Shown here one piece after another: positions 39,376 to 47,919 of a stretch of 64,000 nucleotides of DNA. Position 1 is the stretch's first letter; each line of letters begins with the position of its first letter. Source of the DNA: Amycolatopsis marina (GTDB taxonomy: Bacteria > Actinomycetota > Actinomycetes > Mycobacteriales > Pseudonocardiaceae). The stretch is taken from contig NZ_FOKG01000008.1 of NCBI RefSeq assembly GCF_900111885.1, forward strand, positions 186,001 to 250,000, read 5' to 3'. The notes below the pieces were generated by a model. The model did not search any database, was not told the DNA's origin, and saw only the letters and a list, made by a program, of their open reading frames with translations. Both the position numbers and the translations under genes were made by a program.

Positions 39376-40368
39376 TCAGGGGTTCGGGGGGCGCTTGGCG
39401 GCCAGATCGAGCACGATCTCCGCCGTGTCGGCATCGGTGATCAGGGTGGACACCATGCCGGAGCGCAGCATGGCGTCGACGGCCTCGGCCTTCGGTGGGC
39501 TGTAGCCCAGTGCGATCACCTCGGGGACGCGGAGCAGGTCCTCGGTGCTGATCGCCAGCACGTGGTGGGCGAGCCCGGTGGACATCGGATTTCCGTCGGC
39601 GTCGAACAGTCGCGCCGCCACCTCGGCCTTCGCCCCACGCCTCTCGATCGTCAGCCGCTCGGGTTCGGCCACCGCGTCGTACACGGTGGACTCGCCCGGC
39701 TGCCACGAACCGATGCTCACGACGGCTTTGGTCAGTTTTCCGAACTGCGCGAAGGTCTCCGCGATGCCCGGCTGGCTACGCAGGATCTCCGTGGTGCGCC
39801 GGTCGGGCAGTACCAGCGGGCCGAAGATGGGGTAGGCGTCGCCGCCGGAGACCGCGGCCACCCGCCGGGCTGTCTCCACCGACCGGTCGCGCGCGTCAAT
39901 TCCGGCCTGCACGCCGCAGAGCTGCACGATCGGGCAGCGGGGCAGCGAGTGCACGAACTCGGCCATCACGTTGACCGAACGAGCCCACGACAGGCCGAGA
40001 ACATCGTCGGGAGTGACGATCTCGGCGAGCAGGTCGGCGGCAAGGGCGCCGATACGACGGCGGAGTTCCTGCTTGCTCTCCTTCGTCGACGCTCGTTCGA
40101 GCACCAGTGCACGACGCAGGCCGTAGGCCGTGCTGATTTCGTCGGACAAGGTCAGCTCGACCGGCGCGGGCAGGTTGAACTCGACTCGCACAAGACCGCT
40201 TTCCATTGCCGCATCGAGGATCCTGGCGACCTTGAACCGGCTTATCCCGAACTCCTCCGCGATTTCGATCTTCGATCGGCCCTGCACGTAGAAGCGCCGG
40301 GCGATGGAGGCCGCGTGTACGGCGGCATCCGGACCGGTGATGGTGTCAACCAGTCGTATAGCGCTCAT
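39376..40368 (-). CDS. SorC/DeoR-like sugar-binding transcriptional regulator
   Basis: A 330-aa regulator. The N-terminal helix-turn-helix (about residues 22-55) contains KIEIAEEFGISRFKVARILD. The C-terminal sugar-phosphate-binding (SorC, NagB-like) domain spans about 70-325, with DVLGLSWARSVNVMAEFV, PIVQLCGVQAGID and GNPMSTGLAHHVLAI. It diverges from a polyol dehydrogenase and ABC importer, which it probably controls in response to a phosphorylated sugar. The ATG at 40368 is preferred (leaderless, TATGAT 6 nt upstream); the longer frame to 40455 would cross the promoter. A GCTCATATGAGC operator covers its own start. Confidence 0.9.
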   Translation of the reverse strand: MSAIRLVDTITGPDAAVHAASIARRFYVQGRSKIEIAEEFGISRFKVARILDAAMESGLVRVEFNLPAPVELTLSDEISTAYGLRRALVLERASTKESKQELRRRIGALAADLLAEIVTPDDVLGLSWARSVNVMAEFVHSLPRCPIVQLCGVQAGIDARDRSVETARRVAAVSGGDAYPIFGPLVLPDRRTTEILRSQPGIAETFAQFGKLTKAVVSIGSWQPGESTVYDAVAEPERLTIERRGAKAEVAARLFDADGNPMSTGLAHHVLAISTEDLLRVPEVIALGYSPPKAEAVDAMLRSGMVSTLITDADTAEIVLDLAAKRPPNP

Positions 40369-40374
40369 ATGAGC
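40363..40374. promoter_or_regulatory. SorC operator, site 1 (GCTCATATGAGC)
   Basis: A 12-bp perfect palindrome that includes the SorC start codon. It directly follows the -10 TATGAT (40380-40375, minus strand). Binding here would shut off the regulator's own leaderless transcript. Confidence 0.75.
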
Positions 40375-40466
40375 ATCATAACACGAAAAATGCACGAAAG
40401 GTTGACGTAACAAGGAGGAAAGTTCTTCAATGCCTGGACATGCGCCGCCACGCATTGGTCTTCAGT

Positions 40467-40478
40467 GCTCATATGAGC
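40467..40478. promoter_or_regulatory. SorC operator, site 2 (GCTCATATGAGC)
   Basis: Identical to site 1 and exactly 104 bp away (about ten helical turns), 38 bp upstream of the dehydrogenase start. The spacing suits looping by a tetrameric SorC protein. Confidence 0.75.
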
Positions 40479-40516
40479 GGACGCAGGAACGCGAACGCAA
40501 CGAGAGGTGGAGTGGC

Positions 40517-41521
40517 ATGCGCGCCGCGATCATCGATACGCCCGGTTCGATCAGGGTGGGGGACGTGCCCGACCCGAAGCCCGGCGACCGCCAGGTGGTG
40601 CTGAAAGTGGGTGCGTGCGGGATCTGCGGTACGGATCTGCACATCGCCGACGGGCACTTCCCACCGACGCCGTATCCGATCGTGCCCGGCCACGAGTTCG
40701 CGGGCGAGATCGTCGAACTGGGGGCCGATGTGCCGGGAGGCTGGCAGGTGGGCGACCGCGTTGCCGTGGACCCGTCGTTGTTCTGCGGTTACTGCGGCCC
40801 GTGCCGGGCGGGCCACGGCAACCTGTGTGCCAACTGGGGTGCGACCGGTGACACCGTGGACGGCGCGTTCGCCGAGTACGTCGCGGTGCCCGCGGCCAAC
40901 TGCTACCGGATGCCCGACGAGCTGACCTGGGAGCAGGGCGCGCTGGTGGAACCGGTGTCCTGCGCCGTGCACGGCGTACGCCGGGTCGGCGTGGAAGCCG
41001 GTGAGCGCTTCCTCGTGGTGGGTGCCGGCACGATGGGCCTGATCATGCAGCAGTTGCTGCAGCGGGCCGGCGCCGAGGTGACGGTGGTGGACCGCAACAC
41101 CGCGCGTCTCGGCCGGGCCGCGGAGCTCGGTGCACGCGCGGTGGCGGGCGATGTGGCGGATCTCGACGGCGAACGGTTCGACGCGGCCGCGGACTGCACC
41201 GGCGCCGTTCCCGCGATCGAAGCCGCCTTCGACTCGCTGCGCAGGGGTGGCCGGTTGCTGGTCTTCGGGGTGGCCCCGGAGCAGGCACGGGTGGCGCTCT
41301 CGCCGTTCCGGATCTACAACGACGAGATCACCGTCGTCGGCTCGATGGCCGTGCTGCACAGTTTCGGTCCGGCGCTGGACCTCGTCGCGTCGGGAGCCAT
41401 CGACACTGCCGCGCTGCTCACCGACACGCTGCCGCTCGAGCAGTACCCGGAGGCGTTGGAGCTGATGCGCAGCGGCGCCGGGCTGAAGGTTCAGGTCCTG
41501 CCGGGAGGGTCCAATGTTTAG
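40517..41521 (+). CDS. Zinc-dependent polyol/sugar alcohol dehydrogenase
   Basis: A 334-aa medium-chain dehydrogenase oxidising a sugar alcohol with NAD(P). The catalytic zinc site is CGICGTD with GHE. The structural zinc cysteines are in CGYCGPCRAGHGNLC. The Rossmann motif is VVGAGTMGLIMQQ, followed by VVDRNTARLGRA, where the aspartate after the second strand favours NAD. The start at 40517 has GGTGGAG upstream. An ATG at 40430 with AAGGAGG gives a 29-residue extension not expected in the family and cannot be fully excluded. The next gene overlaps it by 8 nt. Confidence 0.9.
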   Translation: MRAAIIDTPGSIRVGDVPDPKPGDRQVVLKVGACGICGTDLHIADGHFPPTPYPIVPGHEFAGEIVELGADVPGGWQVGDRVAVDPSLFCGYCGPCRAGHGNLCANWGATGDTVDGAFAEYVAVPAANCYRMPDELTWEQGALVEPVSCAVHGVRRVGVEAGERFLVVGAGTMGLIMQQLLQRAGAEVTVVDRNTARLGRAAELGARAVAGDVADLDGERFDAAADCTGAVPAIEAAFDSLRRGGRLLVFGVAPEQARVALSPFRIYNDEITVVGSMAVLHSFGPALDLVASGAIDTAALLTDTLPLEQYPEALELMRSGAGLKVQVLPGGSNV

Positions 41522-42878
41522 GCGGTGTTTCACAAGCGCGCGGCGCGGCGGGCTCGCGGTCGCGCTGGTGGCCGCGCTTGCGCTTTCCGGGTGCGCCGGA
41601 GCCGGGGCGTTGGGCGCTGGCGGGCAGACGCTCGTGGTGGCGATCGTGTCCAACCCGCAGATGAACGACGCCATCGAGCTCTCGCACCGGTTCGAGGCCC
41701 AGCACCCCGGGGTCGACCTGAAGTTCGTTTCGCTGCCGGAGAACCAGGCCCGGGCGAAGATCACCGCTTCCACCGCCACCGAGGGCGGCGAGTTCGACGT
41801 GGTCATGATCAGCAACTTCGAGGCGCCGCAGTGGGCGGCGAACGGCTGGCTGGAGAACCTGCAGCCCTACATCGACGCGCATCCGGAGTACGACGAGGCC
41901 GACTTCATCCCGAGCATCAGGGACTCCTTGTCCTATGAGGACTCCATGTACGCGGTGCCGTTCTACGGCGAGTCCTCGTTCGTCACCTACCGCGAGGACC
42001 TGTTCGAGCAGGCGGGTCTGACGATGCCCCCGAATCCGACCTGGGAGCAGATCGCCGAGTTCGCCGCGGTGCTCGATGACGACCAGGCCGGAATCGCCGG
42101 TATCTGCCTGCGCGGCAAGCCGGGCTGGGGCGAGAGCCTCGCTCCGTTCAACACCGTCGCGAACACCTTCGGCGCACGATGGTTCGACATGGACTGGAAC
42201 GCGCAGCTGACCTCGCCGGAGTTCACGGCGGCGGCGGAGTTCTACGTGAACCTGATCCGGGAGCACGGCGAGGTGGGCGCCTCCAGCGCTGGCTTCTCGG
42301 AATGCGGCAACAGGTACGCGCAAGGGCAGGCGGCGATGTGGTACGACGCGACCGTCATGGCGGGCACCAACGAAAGCCCCTCGGACAGCACCGTGGTGGG
42401 CAAGTCGGGTTACGTCCCCGCGCCGGTCGCCGAGACCGAGTCCAGCGGATGGCTCTACACCTGGTCGCTGGCGATGCCGAAGGTCACCGAGCACAAGCAG
42501 ATCGCCTGGGACTTCATGCGGTGGATGACCGACAAGGATTTCGTCCGGATGATCGGCGAGGAGTTCGGCTGGAACGCCGTCCCGCCCGGCTGCAGGCTCT
42601 CCACCTACGAGATTCCGGAGTATCGCGAGGCCGCGAGCGCCTACGCGCAGCCGACGCTGGATGCCATCAAGAAGGCCGACCAGCAGCGCACGATGACCGA
42701 ACCGGTGCCCTACCCGGGCATCCAGTTCGTCGGCATCCCGGAGTTCCAGGACCTGGGCACCCGGGTGAGCCAGCAACTGTCCGCCGCGATCGCCGGTCAG
42801 ATCTCCGTCTCCGAAGCGCTGGAGCAGTCGCAGGAGTACGCGGAAACCGTAGGCAAGTCCTATCAGGAGGCACAGTGA
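41514..42878 (+). CDS. Sugar ABC transporter substrate-binding lipoprotein (family 1)
   Basis: A 454-aa extracellular binding protein of the CUT1 type. The lipobox is LALSGC near residue 22. The mature part starts with the mannitol/sorbitol-binding-like layout (LVVAIVSNPQMNDAIELSHR, AKITASTATEGGEFDVVMIS). Given the adjacent dehydrogenase, a polyol such as mannitol, sorbitol or arabitol is the likely ligand. It begins inside the end of the dehydrogenase gene, so expression is coupled. Confidence 0.9.
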   Translation: MFRRCFTSARRGGLAVALVAALALSGCAGAGALGAGGQTLVVAIVSNPQMNDAIELSHRFEAQHPGVDLKFVSLPENQARAKITASTATEGGEFDVVMISNFEAPQWAANGWLENLQPYIDAHPEYDEADFIPSIRDSLSYEDSMYAVPFYGESSFVTYREDLFEQAGLTMPPNPTWEQIAEFAAVLDDDQAGIAGICLRGKPGWGESLAPFNTVANTFGARWFDMDWNAQLTSPEFTAAAEFYVNLIREHGEVGASSAGFSECGNRYAQGQAAMWYDATVMAGTNESPSDSTVVGKSGYVPAPVAETESSGWLYTWSLAMPKVTEHKQIAWDFMRWMTDKDFVRMIGEEFGWNAVPPGCRLSTYEIPEYREAASAYAQPTLDAIKKADQQRTMTEPVPYPGIQFVGIPEFQDLGTRVSQQLSAAIAGQISVSEALEQSQEYAETVGKSYQEAQ

Positions 42879-43834
42879 TGTCCTCGACTTCCACGGCCAC
42901 GGCAGAACCTCCGAAGGCCGGCCAGAGCTCGCCGGTCACCCGGCACCGCAACACTGATCGCGACCGCCGTGCCGGTGGCTGGCGACGTAGGGCGCCACTG
43001 CTGCCCGCGCTGATCTTCGTGATCGCGGTGACCCAGATCCCGTTCCTGCTGACGGTGTTCTACTCGTTCCAGTCCTGGAACCTCGTCCGGCCGGGTTCCC
43101 AGCATTTCGTCGGATTCCAGAACTACGTCGACGTCTTCGCCGACAGCCAGTTCCGGGGCGCGCTGTTCAACACGGTGCTGCTCACCGTCGTGTGCGTGTT
43201 CGTCGCCATGGGGATCGGACTGGGGCTGGCACTGCTGCTGGACCGCAAGTTCCTCGGCAGGGGAGTGGTCCGGACGCTGATCATCACGCCGTTCCTGATC
43301 CTGCCCGCCGCGGGTGCGCTGATCTGGAAGACCACGATGTTCGACCCCGTGTACGGCTTGCTGAACTTCGTGTTCGGTTCCAACACGGATTGGCTCTCGG
43401 AGTACCCGCTCGCCTCGGTGATGACCCAGATCGTCTGGCAGTGGACCCCGTTCATGATGCTGCTGATCCTGGCCGGTCTGCAGTCGCAGTCCAAGGAGGT
43501 GCTGGAGGCCGCGCAGGTCGACGGGGCGGGGCCGTGGCGCACGTTCGCCTCGATCACGTTGCCACAGCTGAGCCGGTATCTGCAGCTGGCCGCACTGCTG
43601 GGGGCGATCTACATCGTCAACAGCTTCGACGCGATCTTCCTGATGACGCAGGGTGGCCCTGGCACCGCCAGCACGAACCTGCCGTTCTACATCTACCAGC
43701 GGGCCTTCCAGGGATTCGACATCGGACAGTCGTCGGCGATGGGAGTCGTCGTGGTGATCATGACGTTGATCGTGGCGACCTTCGCGCTGCGCCTGATGTT
43801 CCGGGCGTTCTCGGTCAATGAAGGGGTGAAGTGA
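42878..43834 (+). CDS. Sugar ABC transporter permease (MalF type)
   Basis: A 318-aa permease with six membrane helices. The cytoplasmic EAA loop is EVLEAAQVDGAGPWRTFASI. The N-terminal 45 residues are cytoplasmic and basic. The start at 42878 (MSSTSTATAE) overlaps the preceding stop codon as TGATG and has AGGAGG upstream. It works with the next permease. Confidence 0.93.
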   Translation: MSSTSTATAEPPKAGQSSPVTRHRNTDRDRRAGGWRRRAPLLPALIFVIAVTQIPFLLTVFYSFQSWNLVRPGSQHFVGFQNYVDVFADSQFRGALFNTVLLTVVCVFVAMGIGLGLALLLDRKFLGRGVVRTLIITPFLILPAAGALIWKTTMFDPVYGLLNFVFGSNTDWLSEYPLASVMTQIVWQWTPFMMLLILAGLQSQSKEVLEAAQVDGAGPWRTFASITLPQLSRYLQLAALLGAIYIVNSFDAIFLMTQGGPGTASTNLPFYIYQRAFQGFDIGQSSAMGVVVVIMTLIVATFALRLMFRAFSVNEGVK

Positions 43835-44664
43835 CGATGAGCGTGGCCACCACCAACCGGCTCGGAAAGTCGGCGCTGACGGGAATCACCTGGGTCATCG
43901 CGATCCTGTTCGTGTTCCCGGTCATCTGGATGGCGCTGACGGCGTTCAAGCAGGAGTCCGACGCCGCGACCGACCCGCCGAAGCTCTTCTTCACCCCGTC
44001 ACTGGAGCAGATCGGCGGCATCATCGACCGCGGGTTCCTGCCGTACCTGGGGAACTCGGCGTTCGTGACAGTGCTCTCGACCCTGGCCGTACTCGCGCTC
44101 GGCGTACCCGCGGCCTACGCGCTGTCGCTGGCGCCGGTGAAGAACACCAGCAACGCGCTCGGCTTCTTCCTTTCCACGAAGATGCTGCCGGTCGTGGCCG
44201 CGATCATCCCGCTGTACGTCATCTCGCAGAACCTCGCGCTGCTGGACAACGTCTGGGCGCTGGTCGTCCTCTACACGGCGATGAACCTGCCGCTGGCGAT
44301 CTGGATGATGCGGTCGTTCTTCCTCGAGGTGCCGAAGGAGATGATCGAGGCGGGCCGGATCGACGGGGCGAACCTGCCGACGTTGCTGCGGAAGGTGATC
44401 CTGCCCGTGGTGGCCCCCGGCATCGCCGCGACGGCACTCATCTGCGTGATCTTCTCCTGGACCGAGTTCTTCTACGCGGTCAACCTCACAGCGGCGCGGG
44501 CCGGAACGGTGCCGGTGTTCCTGGTGGGGTTCATCACCAGCGAGGGCCTCTACTGGGCCCAGCTGTCGGCCGCCGCACTGATGGCGTCGCTGCCGGTGAT
44601 GATCATCGGCTGGTTCGCCCAGAACCACCTGGTCCGAGGCCTGTCCATGGGTGCGGTCAAGTGA
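43831..44664 (+). CDS. Sugar ABC transporter permease (MalG type)
   Basis: A 277-aa second permease with six helices. The EAA loop is EMIEAGRIDGANLPTLLRKV. The start is GTG at 43831 (GTGA overlap) or ATG at 43837; AAGGGG fits either. No ATPase gene follows, and the operon ends here, 21 bp from a convergent gene. Actinomycete CUT1 importers commonly borrow a shared MsiK-type ATPase. Confidence 0.92.
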   Translation: MTMSVATTNRLGKSALTGITWVIAILFVFPVIWMALTAFKQESDAATDPPKLFFTPSLEQIGGIIDRGFLPYLGNSAFVTVLSTLAVLALGVPAAYALSLAPVKNTSNALGFFLSTKMLPVVAAIIPLYVISQNLALLDNVWALVVLYTAMNLPLAIWMMRSFFLEVPKEMIEAGRIDGANLPTLLRKVILPVVAPGIAATALICVIFSWTEFFYAVNLTAARAGTVPVFLVGFITSEGLYWAQLSAAALMASLPVMIIGWFAQNHLVRGLSMGAVK

Positions 44665-44685
44665 ACGGCCGCGGCCGGGCCGACA

Positions 44686-45294
44686 TCAGGGCCGGATGAC
44701 CACCGTCGAAGTGACCTTGTCGTGCAGGCACTGGTACAAGGGACGGTCCCAGAGCAGCCACAGCACGTCCAACAGTCCGCCGAGCGGGACCGCGCGGAGG
44801 ACGAGCTGGATGCCGAAGCGGCCGAAGGACAGGCCCAGGGACGGGAAGCTGTGCCCGTCGGCGACCCGCACCACGCGGACGCCCACGGCGAGCTTGCCCA
44901 GGGTGCCGCCCCATTTCCAGGTGGTGATGACCTCGTAGAGCAGCATGAACAACACGGCCAGCGAAACGAAGACGATCAGGAGAAGCAGGGCCGATCCCTC
45001 CGGCTCCCCTAGGTCGCCAGTGAGGCTGGCGAGAGCCACACCCAGGCCGGCCAGCAACCCGGCGCCGATGACCAGGATGAAGAAGTCCAGTACCCGCGCT
45101 CCCAACCGCCGCCACGGGCTGGCGATTACGCGCACCGGCACGGGAGCGTCCGGGTGCTGGCCCTCCGGTGTGGACGGCGGCAGGAACACCGGCGCACCGG
45201 GGGCCTGGCCGTAGTACGGCTGCTGGGCGTAGGGCTGCTCGGCGTACGGGGGCTGGCCGCCTTCGGGCGACGGTGGAAAGCTCGGCAGTGTCAC
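44686..45294 (-). CDS. RDD family membrane protein
   Basis: A 202-aa protein. The N-terminal 70 residues are Pro/Gln/Tyr-rich and disordered (YAEQPYAQQPYYGQ). The RDD domain follows with three membrane helices, including SPWRRLGARVLDFFILVIGA (the Arg and Asp-Asp-type positions) and WGGTLGKLAVGVRVVR. RDD proteins are suspected ion transporters; no role is known here. The start is GTG at 45294 with GAGGAG upstream; a longer frame to 45348 lacks one. Confidence 0.88.
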   Translation of the reverse strand: MTLPSFPPSPEGGQPPYAEQPYAQQPYYGQAPGAPVFLPPSTPEGQHPDAPVPVRVIASPWRRLGARVLDFFILVIGAGLLAGLGVALASLTGDLGEPEGSALLLLIVFVSLAVLFMLLYEVITTWKWGGTLGKLAVGVRVVRVADGHSFPSLGLSFGRFGIQLVLRAVPLGGLLDVLWLLWDRPLYQCLHDKVTSTVVIRP

Positions 45295-45394
45295 GGTGAC
45301 TCCTCGAGGGACATAATTGGTCTCGCGGGCGGTGCGAGAATGCCACACCGGCCCGTCGCCCGCGGGTATATCCCCCGTGCCGGGGCCTTGCCGA

Positions 45395-46564
45395 TCAGTC
45401 GACCGCGGTGGTCATCGCCTCGAAGTTCGCGCGGTACTGGTTGTAGATGGCTTTGATGTTCGTCTGGATCATGGCCTCATCGTTACGTCGAAGCGACGTG
45501 TGGTTGAAGTTGGGGCTGCCGGTGAATACGCGTACCGCGTGTGGGTCACCGTCGAACTCGCCTTCGATGAGCAGGTACTTCGAGTGCAGGCGTCCGGGGA
45601 GCGAACCGGAATCGTTGAGTTCGTGCAACTGGATGGCCGGTTCCGCCGACAACACGTCACGGACGCCCTCGTCCATCAGTCCGTGCACGATGGAAACAGA
45701 GCATCCCTGGCCGGCCAGGTCCGCCAGTCGTTCCGCGATGGCGATCCGGGAAGTGTCCCATTCGGACATTCCGATGCGAATGCTCGTATCGCTTCCGCAG
45801 CCCGCTTTGGCCAGGTTCTCCACGATCGGATCGCCCGTGGCGCGCGGGAAGAAGTATGCCTTGACGAAGCCACCGCGCATGCCGGTGGTCACCTCTCGGT
45901 AGTAGTCGTCCGAGCGGCGCTCGGCAGCGAGGTCGTCGAAGTACGAGCCATAGGCGTTGTACAAGCGAGAGTTGCCCACCAGGGTGGTCGCGTTGTTCCA
46001 GTACGTCGTCGAGTTCAGGTTCGTGAAGTTGGCCGAGGACTGAACGACCACCTCGGACTCGCCGCCCGTTCGGGAGAACAGATAGAACTTGTTGTGTTGC
46101 CCCTTTGTGCCGATACATGCGGCGGTGTTGCCCTCGGGGGAGCGACCGGTACAGACATGCAGCCAGGAACGCGCGGACTTGTCGGTGCCGAGTTCACTCC
46201 GCAGGGCGTCTACGGCAGGGTTGTCGACCTGCCAGCCGTCCAGCACGAGCTGGACGTCGACATCGCGGCGGTGTGCCTGGAGGAGTTCGGTCGCGAAGTC
46301 CATGCCGGCGCCGCCCGAGATGACGAAGTGCGCGATCCGGATACGGGAACCGCTGGGCGCCTGGTGCACGAGACCGCAGATCTGGCGCACTATCGCTGTC
46401 GGGTCCCCGGCGGCCGGATTGTTGAAAACGGCGCCGGTCTGCACGGGCGCGGCCGGTGCGTCGCGACACGGTCGGTCGGTTTCTGTGGCAACAGCCGCGC
46501 CGGTGGGCGCGGCAGTGATCGTCAGCGCGAGCAGGACCGAACACAGCAATGGCTTGATTCTCAT
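45395..46564 (-). CDS. Secreted phospholipase D-like protein
   Basis: A 389-aa exported protein with signal peptide 1-25. Two PLD-superfamily half-sites are visible: GQHNKFYLFS with VQSSANF downstream, and LHSKYLLIEGE with FTGSPNFNHTS downstream. Both keep His-x-Lys, but the Asp of the HxKx4D motif is Ser and Glu respectively, so classical catalysis may be altered. Similar Streptomyces proteins are annotated as phospholipase D-like. Four or more cysteines suggest disulfides. AAGGAAG precedes the ATG. Confidence 0.85.
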   Translation of the reverse strand: MRIKPLLCSVLLALTITAAPTGAAVATETDRPCRDAPAAPVQTGAVFNNPAAGDPTAIVRQICGLVHQAPSGSRIRIAHFVISGGAGMDFATELLQAHRRDVDVQLVLDGWQVDNPAVDALRSELGTDKSARSWLHVCTGRSPEGNTAACIGTKGQHNKFYLFSRTGGESEVVVQSSANFTNLNSTTYWNNATTLVGNSRLYNAYGSYFDDLAAERRSDDYYREVTTGMRGGFVKAYFFPRATGDPIVENLAKAGCGSDTSIRIGMSEWDTSRIAIAERLADLAGQGCSVSIVHGLMDEGVRDVLSAEPAIQLHELNDSGSLPGRLHSKYLLIEGEFDGDPHAVRVFTGSPNFNHTSLRRNDEAMIQTNIKAIYNQYRANFEAMTTAVD

Positions 46565-46732
46565 GGGCACTTCCTTCTTTTCGGGGCAACCATGCCCGAG
46601 GTTCGACAACGGAGCACCAACGCTCGATGAAGTGTGGTGGCTGATTGATCGGCGAGATCACTCGTTGAGCCAGGCGAACACAGGAGGAGCGCGCTGGCCT
46701 CCGCTCTCGCAAGGAGATGCGGAGAGGTTGGG

Positions 46733-46748
46733 TTAACGTTCACGTTAA
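46733..46748. promoter_or_regulatory. LacI-type operator, site 1
   Basis: TTAACGT-TC-ACGTTAA is a perfect 7-bp inverted repeat with a 2-bp centre. It shares TCACGTTAACG with site 3. It lies 200 bp upstream of the operon and close to the PLD-like gene promoter region. Confidence 0.65.
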
Positions 46749-46865
46749 CGCTAATGTCGGCGCCCTCCAGACGCTACTCCGCGCGCTTCTTGCTCGTCAA
46801 GACGTGTTCGAGGGAGGGATCGAAGGCATCCGAAGACCGACCGTTGACGAGATCCCGGCGAGAAG

Positions 46866-46879
46866 TTAGCGTTCACGCC
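46866..46879. promoter_or_regulatory. LacI-type operator, site 2 (weaker)
   Basis: TTAGCGTTCACGCC matches the left half of the site 1/site 3 pattern (TTARCGYTCACG) but the right half has decayed. Confidence 0.45.
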
Positions 46880-46888
46880 ACGACGGAG

Positions 46889-46904
46889 TTAGCGCTCACG
46901 TTAA
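46889..46904. promoter_or_regulatory. LacI-type operator, site 3
   Basis: TTAGCGCTCACGTTAA, followed directly by a second CGTTAA. It is 44 bp upstream of the first operon gene, a promoter-proximal position for repression. Confidence 0.6.
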
Positions 46905-46947
46905 CGTTAATCTCCACGTTGCGACGTTCTCCTTAGGAGTTGAAACC

Positions 46948-47913
46948 TTGGGTTCCCCTGACGACGCGGCCATCGCCGGACACCTACGTCGAGCCATGCT
47001 CGACGCGGACCCGGCCCTGTCCCGCTTCAATCCGCTGTCTCGCATCCTCGTGTTCGATCAGTTCAACACAGGTACGAACGGCTGGACCGAGTTGATCGGC
47101 AATCATGACGGAGCGGGAAATCTCGACACCGTCGACGATCACATGCGTGACTTCCGGCCTCCGCAGCTGAGTTCCTGCACGTTCTTCGACGTTGGTACCC
47201 ACGGTGCGATGACGGGCACCTACGCACTCAAGGTCGCCACGCGCCCGGTCGCGGGGCACACCGCGGTGGCCATCCGCCGGCTAACGATGGCGCGTAAGGG
47301 CCGAGTGCAGTTCGAGACCTACTTCACCTACAAGTCCGAGGCGGCGTCCACCGAGAACCAGGCGGCCAACCAGGCCGGTGCGGGCGATTGGGATGGCAAC
47401 ATCCACCCCTCGGAACAGCAGTTCGGCGCCCTCACCGTCGCGACGGACATCTGTGACGACAGGGGAGTGCGATACCACTGCGTGGCGCGGTATCAGAACA
47501 CCGACCTCGACAACCAGTTCACCCGGCGCTGGATGTACCCGGTGGTTCCGGAGCCCACACCTCGCGAGCACCTCGAGGGCAAGGTCAAACTCGGCCCCAC
47601 CGCCGATTTCACGGCCCCCAACCCGGAGGACTGGCGAAGCCTCGGCGAGCCGCAGTCGCTCTGCTACAACGAGGTTCCGACCAAGGTCAACTGGCACTAC
47701 CTGCGCTGGCAGATCGACACCGAGTCGCAGCGCAACGTCGAACTGCAGATCAACGACCGCATTTACGACATGAGCGACGTGCCCGTCCCCGCTTACGCGG
47801 AGCGTTACGACTCCCTCGACAATCTGCTCAACTTCTACGTCAGCGCTCGAACACACACCAATGTCAGGAACTTTCTCTTCCTGGACTCGGTTCTCGTGTC
47901 GGTGGATTGGTAG
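46948..47913 (+). CDS. Unrecognised cytoplasmic beta-rich protein, first gene of LacI operon
   Basis: A 321-aa protein with no signal peptide or membrane segment. The start is TTG at 46948 (AGGAG 7-8 nt upstream). The sequence alternates short hydrophobic strands with polar turns (RILVFDQFNTGTNGWTEL, RVQFETYFTYKSEA, WHYLRWQIDTESQRNVELQI), suggesting a concanavalin-like or jelly-roll beta-sandwich. Such folds bind or cut glycans, but I see no catalytic signature. It is followed after 6 bp by another unknown gene and then the importer, so it is probably linked to use of the imported compound. Confidence 0.75.
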   Translation: MGSPDDAAIAGHLRRAMLDADPALSRFNPLSRILVFDQFNTGTNGWTELIGNHDGAGNLDTVDDHMRDFRPPQLSSCTFFDVGTHGAMTGTYALKVATRPVAGHTAVAIRRLTMARKGRVQFETYFTYKSEAASTENQAANQAGAGDWDGNIHPSEQQFGALTVATDICDDRGVRYHCVARYQNTDLDNQFTRRWMYPVVPEPTPREHLEGKVKLGPTADFTAPNPEDWRSLGEPQSLCYNEVPTKVNWHYLRWQIDTESQRNVELQINDRIYDMSDVPVPAYAERYDSLDNLLNFYVSARTHTNVRNFLFLDSVLVSVDW

Positions 47914-47919
47914 GTCTAC

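Larger units (their letters stand above)
46565..46947. other. 383-bp divergent regulatory region
   Basis: No gene is seen. It carries the promoters of the PLD-like gene (minus) and the LacI-controlled operon (plus). Three related operator-like repeats are listed separately at 46733, 46866 and 46889. TTAGGAG shortly before 46948 is the ribosome site of the operon. Confidence 0.65.

Noticed and set aside
40430..40516. Upstream ATG at 40430 with a strong AAGGAGG as the dehydrogenase start
   Set aside because: It would add 29 residues unlike the family N-terminus and run through the second operator. The start at 40517 gives the normal N-terminus with its own ribosome site. It is not fully excluded.
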